This document shows, one piece after another, positions 20,569-31,058 of a DNA stretch of 64,000 bases. Each line of letters begins with the position of its first letter. Within the stretch, counting starts at the first letter, position 1. This DNA is from Palaemon carinicauda (lineage: Eukaryota; Arthropoda; Malacostraca; Decapoda; Palaemonidae), in assembly GCF_036898095.1 (NCBI RefSeq), contig NC_090757.1, forward strand, positions 75,681,452-75,745,451, written 5' to 3'. Made by a program: the position numbers and the translations under genes. The notes under the pieces were generated by a model that was not told the DNA's origin, searched no databases, and saw only the letters and a list, made by a program, of their open reading frames with translations.

Positions 20569-22393
20569 TGTGTTCCCGGTAGGGGGGAGACTTTATCACT
20601 TTCGAGACCATTGGACCTTCAGTCTATGGGCTCACAGCATAATATCCAAAGGCTTGGGTTGGAAATGGTCACAGGGATCTCCACCTCCACCAGTGACCTT
20701 CTTCCAGAGACCCACTCCCATCCTGAAAGAGTACACCACAGAGTTACTCAAGAAGTAAGCGATCAAACGGGTTCGATCACTGAAATTCCAAGGCCGCCTG
20801 TTTACAGTTCCAAAGAAAGACTCGTCGGCATTGAGAGTAGTTCTGGACTTGTCAAAACTAAACTCTTACATTCTCTGCGACAAGTTCCGTATGCTGACTA
20901 TCTCTCAGATACGGACCTTACTTCCCCGTGGGGCCGTCACCACCTCTATCGACCTTACCGACGCCTATTATCATGTGCCAGTAGCTCGAAACTTCTCTCC
21001 TTACCTAGGCTTCCGTCTAGGCAAGAAAGCCTTTGCGTTCAAAGTCATGCCCTTCGGTCTCAGCATTGCTCCCAGGATATTCACGAAACTGGGAGAGACA
21101 GTGCTCGAACAACTCAGAAACCAAGGGATACAGATCATCGCCTATCTGGACGATTGGCTCATTTGGGCTCGGTCGAACCAGGAATGCAACAGAGCTACGA
21201 CGAAGGTAATTCAATTTCTCGCCAAACTGGGATTCCAAGTCAATCTCCAAAAGTCTCGCTTACAACCATCAAGCCACTTCGAATGGTTAGGCATCCGGTG
21301 GGACCTTTCAAAGCACAGGCTCTCCCTTCCTCCCAAGAAGATATGAGAGATAGCTTCCAAGATCAAGAACTTTCTCAAACGCAAACAAGTGTCCAGAAGA
21401 GCTTTAGAAAGAATCCTCGGCCTTCTCCAATTTGCCTCAGTAACCGATCTTCTATTAAAAGCCAAACTCAAATACATCAATCGAGTTTGGAGAAAGAGAG
21501 CTACAATACCTTTAAGAGACAAGATCTCGAAGATCCCCTCTGTCTTAAAAACGAGACTACGCCCATGGTCCGAACCGAGGAACCTCTCCAAATCGGTTCC
21601 TCTGCAGTTCCCCCCTCCACAAGTGACAATTCATACAGACGCGTCTCTGAGTGGCTGGGGGTGTTACTCCCAACATCAGATGTTTCAGGGCTCTTGGTCA
21701 CCCGCCATGAAACAGTTCCATATCAATGTTCTCGAAGCCATGGCAGTGTTCTTGACCCTGAAGAGACTCTCTCCTCCGAGGTCGTCCTACATCAGAGTAG
21801 TCTCAAACAGCACAGCAGTAGTACACTGCATCAACAGAGGAGGATCCAAGTCACCCAACCTGAATCAGATCCTGGTCACTATATTCGCCTTGGCAGCCGA
21901 CAAGAACTGGTTCCTGTCAGCAACTCACCTAGCAGGAGTCCAGAATGTGATAGCGGACTCACTATCCAGGACGAAACCATTGGAATCAGAATGGTCCCTA
22001 AACGTAAATTCCTTCCGGTGGATACTCAGGCTGGTTCCGCGCCTCCAGGTAGATCTATTCGCGACCCAACTGAATCACAAACTTCCCTGTTATGTGACCC
22101 CAAACCTGGACCCTCAGGCTTATGCCATGGATGCATTAACCCTGGATTGGAACCATTGGAAGAAGATCTACTTATTCCCTCCAGTGAATCTTCTAATGAA
22201 AGTCTTACACAAACTACGCTCCTTCCAAGGGGCAGTGGCTTTAGTAGCACCTCACTGGCCAAAAAGCAGTTGGTTTCCTCTCCTCCTCGAGTTGAAACTC
22301 CGTCCCTTCCGGATCCCATTCCCCAAACTGACCCAAGTGGTCCAAACTCGGACTGTGTCAGATTCCTCAAGGATAGCCAAAACCCTAACTTAG
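20456..22393 (+). pseudogene. RT, RNase H and Dam-like methyltransferase polyprotein of element D
   Basis: A single frame is interrupted by TAA at about 20,756 and TGA at about 21,344. RT reads VVLDLSKLN (20,835), SIDLTDAYYHVPVA (20,945), MPFGLSIAPRIFTKL (21,050) and the catalytic box AYLDDWL (21,143-21,154). RNase H reads TIHTDASLSGWGCY (21,630) and VIADSLSRTK near 21,950. The Dam-like block reads VDLFATQLNHKLP (22,045), AYAMDALTLDW, then FPPV and VALVAPHWPKSSWFPL (22,230). Known DIRS-1 elements have this domain order. The gene begins by overlapping the gag tail in another frame. Apart from the two stops it is nearly intact. Confidence 0.85.
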
Positions 22394-23445
22394 TGGACTT
22401 CATGAAGTTTGCGGCTCGTGAAGATGCGAACATCGACCCGGAAAATGTCCACTTTATAGAATCAGACAAAAGGGACTCTACGATTCGTCAATATGATTCG
22501 GCAGTTAAGAAACTAGCAGATTTCTTAAAGAATTCAGACCATAATTTTATGACTCCTAATTTAGCCATCTCCTTCTTTAGGTCTATATTTGACAAAGGCT
22601 TAGCAGCTAGCACTATAACCACCATCAAGTCAGCTTTGAAGAAGGTCCTCCTTGTTGGGTTTAACATTAACCTGTCAGATTCCTATTTCTTATCTATTCC
22701 AAAAGCATGTGCTAGGCTTCGACCTTCGGTTCGCCCACAAAAGGTCTCTTGGTCTCTGAATGATGTCCTCAAACTTGCGTCAGACACGGACAACGAATCC
22801 TGCTCCTATATCACTCTTCTTAGGAAGACTTTATTTCTAACAGCTTTGGCCTCGGGTGCTAGAATCTCAGAACTAGCAGCTCTTTCACGAAACTCAGAAA
22901 ACATAGATTTCCTCCCTTCAGGTGAAGTACTTCTTTCTCCAGACAGAGCTTTCCTAGCTAAAAATGAGCACCCACAAAATAGGTGGTCCCCTTGGAAGAT
23001 TATTCCTCTTCTCCAATATACTTCTCTATGCCCAGTCACTACTCTCAGGGCCTTTTTGGCTAGAACTGCCACCCGCTCGTCTGGCCCCTTGTTTATCAGA
23101 GAACAAGGAGGTACTATTTCCATTCAAGGCATTAGGCAACAAATCCTATACTTCATTAAACAAGCTAATCCGGGATCATTTCCCCATGCTCATGATATCC
23201 GGTCAGTAGCTACCTCCATCAATTATTTCCAAAATATGGATTTTGATGACCTTAAAAAGTACGCGGGTTGGAAATCTCCTATGGTCTTAAATACCCAACG
23301 GTTGCAGCTGGGAGCCTCATCTCTCCCCATTGATCTCTTGTTCTTCCTTTCATCCATCTCTCTTCTTCTCCTTCCTACCTGCCACTCGCACCACGACGCC
23401 GCTCTCTTTGGTGGTTCGTTAGCCCTAAGTTTGTTACATGTTTAG
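20611..23445 (+). CDS. Tyrosine recombinase frame of element D, with a long upstream open extension
   Basis: This 944-codon frame is open over the whole RT/RNase H/methyltransferase region, although the recognisable YR protein begins only near 22,355. YR features are KRDSTIRQYDSAVKKLADF (core-binding domain, 22,470), TALASGARISELAALS (box-I arginine, AGA at 22,861), FLAKNEHPQNRW (lysine, 22,950), HDIRSVATS (H-x-x-R, 23,191-23,202) and YAGWKSP (23,260). The expected RHYLK block with the tyrosine is missing. The frame passes from KSPMVL straight into unrelated residues, apparently through a deletion of about 40 bases relative to D-prime. The enzyme is therefore probably inactive although the frame is open. 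The true start is unknown. Confidence 0.7.
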   Translation: MDLQSMGSQHNIQRLGLEMVTGISTSTSDLLPETHSHPERVHHRVTQEVSDQTGSITEIPRPPVYSSKERLVGIESSSGLVKTKLLHSLRQVPYADYLSDTDLTSPWGRHHLYRPYRRLLSCASSSKLLSLPRLPSRQESLCVQSHALRSQHCSQDIHETGRDSARTTQKPRDTDHRLSGRLAHLGSVEPGMQQSYDEGNSISRQTGIPSQSPKVSLTTIKPLRMVRHPVGPFKAQALPSSQEDMRDSFQDQELSQTQTSVQKSFRKNPRPSPICLSNRSSIKSQTQIHQSSLEKESYNTFKRQDLEDPLCLKNETTPMVRTEEPLQIGSSAVPPSTSDNSYRRVSEWLGVLLPTSDVSGLLVTRHETVPYQCSRSHGSVLDPEETLSSEVVLHQSSLKQHSSSTLHQQRRIQVTQPESDPGHYIRLGSRQELVPVSNSPSRSPECDSGLTIQDETIGIRMVPKRKFLPVDTQAGSAPPGRSIRDPTESQTSLLCDPKPGPSGLCHGCINPGLEPLEEDLLIPSSESSNESLTQTTLLPRGSGFSSTSLAKKQLVSSPPRVETPSLPDPIPQTDPSGPNSDCVRFLKDSQNPNLVDFMKFAAREDANIDPENVHFIESDKRDSTIRQYDSAVKKLADFLKNSDHNFMTPNLAISFFRSIFDKGLAASTITTIKSALKKVLLVGFNINLSDSYFLSIPKACARLRPSVRPQKVSWSLNDVLKLASDTDNESCSYITLLRKTLFLTALASGARISELAALSRNSENIDFLPSGEVLLSPDRAFLAKNEHPQNRWSPWKIIPLLQYTSLCPVTTLRAFLARTATRSSGPLFIREQGGTISIQGIRQQILYFIKQANPGSFPHAHDIRSVATSINYFQNMDFDDLKKYAGWKSPMVLNTQRLQLGASSLPIDLLFFLSSISLLLLPTCHSHHDAALFGGSLALSLLHV

Positions 23446-23722
23446 TTCCTATGGTTATAACTAGTATTGTGTTTACTGTAACTTTAGTGTTGGGTTATTC
23501 TTAGCCATGTCAGTTTTGTTGCATATTGTGCTCTGATACTCGGAGGCTTCCTTGTTATCATGTTTATTTAGCCTTACGCTCACTATGTCCTTTGGCTAGT
23601 TTATTGTTTATGCTTACTTACCTTAATATAATATACTGTATTGGTTTTCCTTACATGGTGTTTTTCTCTCCCCGCATTAGGTTACTAGTTATTATTGGGC
23701 TTGGAAGGCATTCTCTGGTACA
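23446..23722 (+). other. 3' non-coding region of element D
   Basis: No gene is seen. The sequence is T-rich with weakly AATATAATATA-like words, and ends at the ICR. Confidence 0.5.
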
Positions 23723-23813
23723 TTTTCACCGGCCGCCACAGGTCGACCCAGAAAAGGGATTTTGACGAAGGAAAAATCTATTTCTGGGGAGAGACTTGTG
23801 GCGCCCGGTGAAA
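23723..23813 (+). repeat. Internal complementary region (ICR) of element D
   Basis: TTTTCACCGGCCGCCACAGG to about 23,753 is the exact complement of the left tip (16,594-16,623). GGGATTTTGACGAAGG to 23,813 is the complement of the right tip (about 24,141-24,203). The two halves meet at AAAAGGGA. In DIRS models this segment templates closure of the single-stranded circle. Confidence 0.9.
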
Positions 23814-23871
23814 CCCTTCCCTGTTATTTTGTACGTTCCCACCCTTTCCTTTCCAAGCCATCATGTTCAAT

Positions 23872-24203
23872 ACAGAAGGATGTTGTTCAGATGGCGCTCG
23901 CGTCGGGGCGTAGGTGGCATGGTTCTGGTAGCGTAGCTGGTGCCTCTGTATCGGCCCATCCCTTTGACGAAGGAATTAGCTAAATGGAAGACAGCCTGTG
24001 AATAGTGGCTTTCACACGCCTCTGCTTTATACACGACACCCACAAGGTGCTCGCGCGAGGGTAGTAACCTCTGCATTCCATGCTTTTATCTTTCTCCGGT
24101 ATATTTGGAAGGTTTATATCAGAAAAGTGTATAAGAAGGACACTTTTCACCGGGTGCCACAGGTCTCTCCCCAGAAATAGATTTTTCCTTCGTCAAAATC
24201 CCT
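23872..24203 (-). repeat. Right inverted terminal repeat of element D
   Basis: Inverted copy of 16,594-16,902, plus about 24 extra terminal bases (ATTTTTCCTTCGTCAAAATC) found only at the right tip and in the ICR. Confidence 0.9.
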
Positions 24204-24343
24204 TATTTATTTGAATGTTGTTACTCCTTAAAATATTCTATTTTCCTTTCCTTACTGGGCTATTTTCCCTGTTGGAGCCTCTGGGCTTAAAGCATCCTGC
24301 TTTTCCAACTAGGGTTGTAGCTTAGCTAGTAATAAATTGGTCA
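24204..24343 (+). mobile_element. LINE 3' tail, downstream half
   Basis: Continues 16,593 with TATTTATTTGAATG and reads through GGGCTATTTTCCCTGTTGGA and AGCATCCTGCTTTTCCAACT to a TAGTAATAAA tail. This conserved tail ends where element G begins. A related fragment in the other orientation lies at 49,545-49,620. Confidence 0.65.
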
Positions 24344-24530
24344 TTTTAAACATAAGACTTACCCAGTAGTTATATATATATATATAGCTTATGTCTCTGA
24401 CGTCACGGCAGAAAATTCAAAACTCGCGCCAATCGCCAATTCAATAGCCAGGTGTACCACCCCTGCGCCCTAGCGAGGTACCTGGGAACCATTCCAGGAA
24501 CCCTCATAAATTCTCTGCCGTTGCTAGCAG
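24344..24530 (+). repeat. Left inverted terminal repeat of element G
   Basis: Inverted match to 31,059-31,262, for example CTCTGACGTCACGGCAGAAAA and CCTGGGAACCATTCCA against their inverse. Confidence 0.9.
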
Positions 24531-24698
24531 CGACACATGAATTCTGCTCTCGTCAATATTAATCTTATTTTGGTGAAGTACAAAACTTTGGTTGTTGACT
24601 CCCGCTTGTGTTTGTTCTCGCTTTGGATATTCTTTAATTTGATTTGGATTAGAAGATTTTTGACCTTTGCTTGCCTGATTTCTCTTTAAATTTTCAAA

Positions 24699-27643
24699 AT
24701 GGCCACCCCCGTATAACTTTTAGGTTATGTGTGAGTAGTGGGTGTAAGACCCGAATGGCAAAAGCTTCACTTGACCCCCATTCTCTCTGTGTTGCTTGCA
24801 GAGGTAAAGAGTGTGATTTAGGAGATCGCTGTGATGAGTGTGTTCTACTATCAGAGCATGAATGGACTGAGTTTGAGAGGTACAGACGTAAACTCAAAAG
24901 GGATAGATTGAGGCGGAGTTCTTCTCGCTCTTCTAAAGAATTTTCATCTTCCCATGTCATTAATCCGGTTCCTTCCCCTGTAGTGGTAGATCCCGATCCC
25001 ACTATTGCAACTGCTAATGAGCCATCACTCAAAGATATGTAAGTGGCGATTCAAGCGCTGGGCGCTAAAGTGGAATCGCTTTCTGCGGATAGAACACAGC
25101 TGATGGCCGATGTAAGGCAGTTGAAAGGTGAAAGTGATAAAAGTGCAGTGAAGTTAAGTGTAGTGGAGGGTGCGCCTGCTCGCATCTGTCGTCCTTCTAG
25201 TCCTAGACCTCTTCCAAGCTCCCCAACCCCTGGGAGAAGGAATGTCGAAACGCGAAAGGAGATGAGAGGCTTGAATACACGAGCAGACGTCCCCTCGAAC
25301 GTACCTGTGGGCGCTTCCCAGGACGTTCATCCTCACCAATGGAAAGGTGAGGTTAAGTGTTTCTCGTCGTCTTCGGATGACCCCTTGCCTAATAGAGGCT
25401 GGAAGCTTGCTTCCAGACCTCTTAAGAGGACCTATGATAAGGCCTACCGATGTCCTGCTAGTTCTCGTCCTGGATGTAGTCACTGGGATACACCAGAGAC
25501 GTTTGAAAGTCCTCCGATTAAACGTCCTTATAGGACGTTGGACACTTCCAAGGATCCTCCTATGCAGTCAGGACCAGGCTTAACCTCATTCCAGGCGCCA
25601 GCGCAGCCTTCAGACTGGTTTTCATCTTCCAGGCGCTCTTTTTCGCTGAGCGATGAGGAGAACATTGTGATTTCATCACCGATTTCACAACGCTCAGATC
25701 CTAATTTTGCTATGCTGCAAGACATGCAAAACAGGCTCTCGTCGTTTATGCAGAACTACCAGCGTAGCGACAAACATCAAACCAGCATACGTGACAGTTT
25801 TGGTAAGGATCGAGACAGTGAGCAGTCCGTTCTACAAATTTCTAAACGTCCTATAGGACGTGTGCTCGAACGCCCTCATAGTAGAGGATCTAAGCTTCCT
25901 GCTAGCCTCTATGAACGTCGTTTAGGAAGTGATCGTGAACATTCTCCTAAGTCCGCAGTTGACAGCCCCTATAGAGAACACGAACGCCCTTACAAGCGCA
26001 AGGAGATCCTTCCATCAGAGCGTGTGCTCGAACGTCCTTCAAAGAAAGACGTTGGACGTCCTGTGAAATGTGTTATTGAACGTCCTTCCAAACGTGCTGC
26101 TGAACATCCTGAGAAACAGGCTGCCGTTCGTCCTTCGAAGTAGGCTATCGAACGTCCTTCGAAACAGGCTCCCAAACATCCTATGGAACAGGCTGCCGAG
26201 CGTCCTTCGGGACAGGCTGCTGAGCGTCCTGCGAAACAGGCTGTTCACTCATAAAATTATTTTAGTGAACGTCCTCTAGGTCGTGTTTCCGAACGGAAAA
26301 CAGATGAACAAGTCGCTGAACAATAAGCGGTTCGCAGCGTCGAACGCTTGTCTGGAAATGACAGCAAGCGCGTTCCAGGATATGATCCGGAACACCCTAT
26401 CCCTTACCATATTTCGGATGTTAGTCTGGATTACGATAATGAGGCTCACTCTTTACAAGAAGACATTGATGCAGTTCAAGTTCAGGAACTCTTTGACTCC
26501 GATCAAGTTGACCACGAGCGTTCAGCTGAGCCGCTTGATGTTTCTCGTAATGAGCTTGTTTTCATTGCTGTTGGTACTCAGGATATTTTTGAGAAGGAAA
26601 CTGCTTCCAACACTGCTGCTCCCGAAGGAACGTTGCCAGAGAAAGATATAGAAGGCCAGCTTTCTCCTATGGAGTTTGATGAAGTGTCGGATGATGAGGA
26701 CTCTGTCTCTTTTCGTCATTCTGCCGACTTGAAGAAACTGATGAAAGTTTTTACAGAGGAGTTCTCTGACTTTTTTGTGCCAGTGGCTCCCCGTTTGCCA
26801 CCATCTAAGTTTACTCTTGGAAGGCCTCTAAGAAAGCTCGCTTTACCAAGATGGTGTTATCGCGCTCATCTAAGAGAGCTCTTAAATTGATGGGTGATTG
26901 GTTGCAGTCTAAGAAAGCATTAGGAAAAGCAGCTTTCTCCTTTCCTCCGGCTAGACTGGCCTCCAGGTCTAGTATCTGGTACGAGACAGGAAAAGTTCTC
27001 GGCTTGGGGATACCTGCCTCTGCCCAGGGAGATTTCTCAAGCCTCGTAGACGCTCCTCGTCGGTCGGCCATGAGGAAGACCAAGATCTTCTGGTCTACTT
27101 CAGAGATAGACCACCTGCTCAAGGGCATATTTAGAGCCTTCGAAGTTTTTAACTTCTTAGACTGGACTCTCGGAGCTCTGGGTAAAAAAGTAGATACTTT
27201 TAAAAAGGGGGATACCTCTGCCCTAGTCCAACTGATGTCCTGCATGGACAAGGCTTTGCAGGATGGATCCAACGAACTAGCAGCGCTGTTCTCTGCTAGC
27301 ATCCTTAAAAAAAAGGGATCAATTATGCTCGTTTCTTTCGCTGGGGGTTACTCCCTTCCAGAAGTCCGAGCTGTTGTATGCGCCTCTTTCTCCATTGTTG
27401 TTCCCTCAAGAACTAATCAAGGAGATATCAGCAGCCTTGGCTCAAAAAGCTACTCAGGATCTTGTCTCTAAGACAGACAGAAAAGCCCTTCCACCCTCTT
27501 TTACCAGTCGCAAGCCTAAGGAAGAAGCTTTTCCCAAGTCTTCGCAGCCCTTTCGAGGGAGATCTTCCAGCAGGGGTAGTTCCAGACCTGACGCTAGGAG
27601 GAGTAAGAGAAGAGGCTTTAGAGCAGGACGAAGCAGGGTCTGA
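24699..27643 (+). pseudogene. gag-like gene of element G
   Basis: The start ATGGCC at 24,699 matches the gag start of F (35,893), and a frameshift follows at once. The Cys-rich motif reads DPHSLCVACRGKECDLGDRC and DECVLLSEHEW, followed by a basic stretch and a predicted helix (LGAKVESLSADRTQLM). A TAA at 25,040 replaces a leucine codon present in F. The middle is Ser/Pro-rich and contains a repeat of ERPSK-type units. A capsid-like part (26,851-27,400, LKLMGDWLQSKKALGKAAF and FRAFEVFNFLDWTLGALG) is about as long as in F. The end is an RG/RS-rich basic tail (27,565-27,643). At least four stops and two frameshifts break it. Confidence 0.75.
25995..26250 (+). repeat. Tandem 24-bp (8-codon) repeats in gag of G
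   Basis: About nine units of the type GAACGTCCTTC(G/C)AA(G/A)... encode ERPSK(Q/R)A-like octapeptides, degenerating at both ends. Two stops now lie within or just after the array (26,141 and about 26,251). F has a different, 30-bp array at the same place. Confidence 0.85.
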
Positions 27644-29480
27644 CTGCTTTCGCCTTCAGGCAGTAAGGGCCAGACTACTCAATTTCTGGCGAGCATGAGA
27701 GAAGAGAGGAGCAGATCAGTGGTCTATCCAGATCTTGAAGGAGGGTTACAAGATCCCCTTTCAAGGGAGTCCTCCTTTGGTCTTAGTTCCTGTAGATCTC
27801 TCTCCCAGGTACAGAAAGGAGGCAAAGAGACAAGCTCTATCGACCCAAGTGTGTCTTATGTTAAAAAAAGGGGTCCATAGAGAAGGTACAGGATCCTTGT
27901 TCACCAGGTTTTTACAACCGTCTGTTCCTGGTACCCAAGAACTCTGGGGGTATGGCGTCCAGTCCTGGACGTGAGCACGCTGAACAAGTTCATCCTGAAG
28001 ACGAAGTTCTCTATGGAGACTTCGAAATCAGTGCTAGCCGCAGTAAGGAAGGGCGACTGGATGGTCTCTTTAGACCTCCAGGACGACTACTTCCACATCC
28101 CGATCCATCCGACCTTCAGACCTTACCTAAGGTTTGTCTTCAAGGGAGATGTCTACCAATTCAGAGCCCTATGCTTCGGCCTTTGCACAGCACCCCAGGT
28201 CTTTACGAAGCTCATGCTAAATGTAGCAAAGATCATCCATTCAAGGGACATAAGAGCCTCTCTGTATCTCAATGACTGGCTTCTCAGAGCGCACTTATAC
28301 GATCACTGCCTGAAGGATCTTCAGAGAACATTGGACCTCTCAAAAGAGCTGGGTCTCCTTGTAAACAAGGAAAAGTCTCTCTTGGTTCCATCTCAAGAGA
28401 TTTTCTACTTGGGAATGACGATTCGGAGTGAGACTTTTCGGGCTTTTCCGTCTCCTTTAAGGATGGAACAAGCCAGATTGAAACTCCAGTCGTTTCTAAG
28501 CAAGAATATGTGTTCAGCAAGGAAGTGGATGAGCCTAGTTGGAACCCTATCCTCCTTGGAACAATTTGTTCCCCTAGGAAGACTGAACATTCGTCCTCTC
28601 CAGTTCTATCTCAACAGCCATTGGAACAAGAGAAAGACCTAGAAGCAATGTCCATTCTGATTATGAACACCATCAAAGACTGCCTTTGGTGGTGGGAAGA
28701 ACCGAACAAGTTCCTGAAGGTCTCGACCTATCACAAAAGAGCCCAGACCTTGTCTTCTCCGACACCTCGGACGCAGGATGGGGAGCAACCCTAAACAAGC
28801 TGGAAGCTCTGCGACTATGGTCAGAGAACCAAAAGTCTCTGCATATAAACCATAAGGAATTGTTGGCAGTTCTATTAGCCCTCAAAAGTTTCGAGGAATC
28901 AGTCACCAACAAAGTGGTTCAGGTCAATGCGGACAACACGACAGCATTGGTGTACATTACCAAGCAGGGGGGAACCCACTCGATATCTCTGTACGAGACG
29001 GCAAAGAATCTCCTTTTGTGGGCAAGAGAGAGGAACGTTATACTTCTAACAAGGTTCATCCAAGGGGAGAAAAACGAAATGGAAGACAGCCTCAGCAGAA
29101 GGGGTCAGATCCTACCGACAGAGTGGACACTCAACCTTCAAGTTTGCAAGAGCCTATGGCGTCTTTGGGGTCGTCCATGCATAGATCTCTTTACAACCTC
29201 AAAGACAAAGAGGTTAGAGGCGTAATGCTCCCGGGTGCCGGATCCAGAAGCAGTCCACATAGACGCGTTTCTTATGGATTGATCCAACCTAGATCTGTAC
29301 GCCTTCCCACTATACAAGATCCTGTACAAGGTAGTTCAGAAATTTGTAACATCCAAAGGGACCAGGATGACCCTAGTGATGCCCTATTGGCCGTCAAGAG
29401 AATGGTTCATAGAGGTACTGGAATGGGCGGTAGACACTCTAAGAATACTTCCATTAAGAGTAGATCTACTCAGACAACCC
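27640..29480 (+). pseudogene. RT, RNase H and methyltransferase-like pol region of element G
   Basis: RT blocks are GFYNRLFLVPKNSGG (27,905), MSTLNKFILKTKFSMETSKS (27,971), MVSLDLQDDYFHIPIHP (28,060) and CFGLCTAPQVFTKL (28,174). The catalytic box reads YLNDWLL: the codon at 28,271 is AAT (Asn) where C, D and F have an Asp codon. LGMTIRSE and LVGTLSSLEQF follow. RNase H (28,686-29,110) reads FSDTSDAGWGA, LHINHKELLA and NADNTTALVYI. The Dam-like block starts CIDLFTTS (29,178) and its end MPYWPSREWF lies at 29,380. Frame changes at about 27,900 and 29,220 and stops break it, and the RT would be dead from the YLND change alone. Confidence 0.85.
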
Positions 29481-30592
29481 CACTTGGAAAGATTTCATCA
29501 AAATCTCCACGCTCTTCAGCTGACTGCCTTCAGACTATCGAAAGACTCAAGAGATCTAGAGGCTTATCGAAGGAGGCAGTTCAGGCCATTGCAAGAGCAA
29601 GAAGAACTTCGACTATCAAAGTCTATCTGTCCAAGTGGGAGGTGTTTAGAGAGTGGTGTAGAGTCAACTCTCTTTCCTCATCCAGTACCTCTGTAGCCAA
29701 ATTGCGGACTTCCTGCTCCACCTTCGAAGGAAGTGCAATTTCTCCTCCTCTACTATTAAAGTTTATAGGAGCATGTTAGCAACTGTGTTCATACATAGAA
29801 ACCTTGACCTGTCTAACAATAAGGATCTGCAAGATCTTCTTAAGTTTTTCGAGACTACAAAACAATGAAAACAAGATTCTCCAGCTTGGAATTTGGATGT
29901 TGTCTTGAAGTATCTTATGAGCGACAGGTTTGAGCCACTAGGTTTAACTTCTATGAAATACCTAACTATGAAGACTTTATTTTTGGTTAGTCTTGCAACA
30001 ACCAAAAGAGTGAGTGAAATACATGCGTTTAGCAAAAACGTATTTCGTGATGGTAAAGCTGTCTGTGCCTTACAATTAGGCTTTCTTGCCAAAAACGAAC
30101 GCCCTTCTCAACCTTGGCCCAAAGCGTTCGAGATTCCAAATCTTACGGATTTGGTTGGAGAAGAGTTGGAAAGAGTTTTATGCCCAGTAAGAGCTCTGAG
30201 ATGCTACTTGGATAGGATGAAAGATATACGAGGCAATTCTGAAGCTTTATGGTGCTCAGTCAGAAAGCCCTCATTACAGATGTCTAAAAATGCCTTGTCA
30301 TTTTTTTATCAGGCTTTTAATTAAGGAGGCACATATTCATTGTAATGAATCAGACCTTGGTCTTTTCATTACAATGACTCATGAAGTCAGTGCAGTAGCA
30401 ACGTCGGCAGCATTCAGACAGAACAGATCACTTCAAAGCATAATGGACACAACCTTCTGGAGGAGCAAATCTGTGTTCGCATTATATTATTTGAAAGGTG
30501 TTCAGACTCGTTACGAGGACTGTTACACTCTGGGTCCATTCGTAGCAGCGAGTGCAAAAGTGGGCAAAGGATCCACCACTATGTTCCCATAA
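29018..30592 (+). pseudogene. Tyrosine recombinase of element G
   Basis: The frame opens at 29,018, overlapping the methyltransferase region. The recognisable YR starts near 29,568 (LSKEAVQAIARARRTSTIK, then VYLSKWEVFREW). It shifts near 29,700, and again between 29,860 and 29,890 where a TGA also lies. Box I is LATTKRVSEIHAF (30,000), the lysine is in LGFLAKNERP (30,085), and a further shift near 30,310 leads to the C-terminal part. That part reads THEVSAVATS at 30,377-30,405, where F has HEVR: codon AGT (Ser) at 30,389 replaces AGA (Arg). The tyrosine is in ALYYLKG (30,480). The enzyme would join circular DNA to the target but is broken and lacks the second catalytic arginine. Confidence 0.85.
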
Positions 30593-30962
30593 TCCCAATA
30601 ACCTTTTCTTCTCTTGGTATTTTTAATTGTTTTTTATGGTTGTTTATGGAGATTGTGTGAGTCTTCCACAATCATGGATTTTGTCAGGTGGTCAAATTTG
30701 TTCCTTGAGAGCGCCCGGAATGGGTTATTGTTGGAGTTTCTCTCATAATGAGGTATATACACCGGTTTGACAGTCCCTACGAGATCTTCAGCCCCCTGGG
30801 AGGACCGCTGGATCTCATAAGGCTAGCAGACATAATGAGGCAGAGTATCATTGAAGTCAGCTTCCTTATCAGGTACGAACCCTCAAGTTTGTTTTGATTA
30901 ACTCTTAAGCAGAATTCCAGATATACTAGCTGTCTCTAACCCTCCACCAAATGTGTTAATCA
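30593..30962 (+). other. 3' non-coding region of element G
   Basis: Shared with F (46,800-47,180) and H (51,240-51,550), including GAGAGCGCCCGGAA, CAGCCCCCTGGGAGG and GTCAGCTTCCTTATCAGGTA. No gene is present. Confidence 0.8.
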
Positions 30963-31058
30963 ACTATATATATAACTACCGGGTAAGTCTTATGTTTAAA
31001 AATGGTATTTTCATTATAAAATAAATTTTTTAACATAATTACCCGGTAGTTATATATA
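30963..31058 (+). repeat. Internal complementary region of element G
   Basis: The first half (CTACCGGGTAAGTCTTATG) is complementary to the left tip and the second half (TTTTCATTATAAAATAA to TACCCGGTAG) to the right tip. Confidence 0.9.

Larger units (their letters stand above)
16594..24203 (+). mobile_element. Complete DIRS-like retrotransposon D (7.6 kb)
   Basis: The ends are defined by the ICR at 23,723-23,813. The ICR's first half is the reverse complement of the left end (TTCTGGGTCGACCTGTGG) and its second half that of the right end. ITRs of about 310 bp are nearly identical. The element holds a spliced gag, RT/RNase H/methyltransferase and a tyrosine recombinase. It sits inside a LINE tail whose two halves abut at 16,593 and 24,204 with no target duplication, as expected for DIRS integration. 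It is broken by a few stops, one frameshift and a deletion at the YR tyrosine. Confidence 0.9.

Noticed and set aside
25030..25050. GTAAGT at 25,039 in gag of G as a splice donor
   Set aside because: The sister element F has ordinary sense codons (Leu-Lys) at this place and no acceptor joins a better frame. It is simply a TAA created by mutation.
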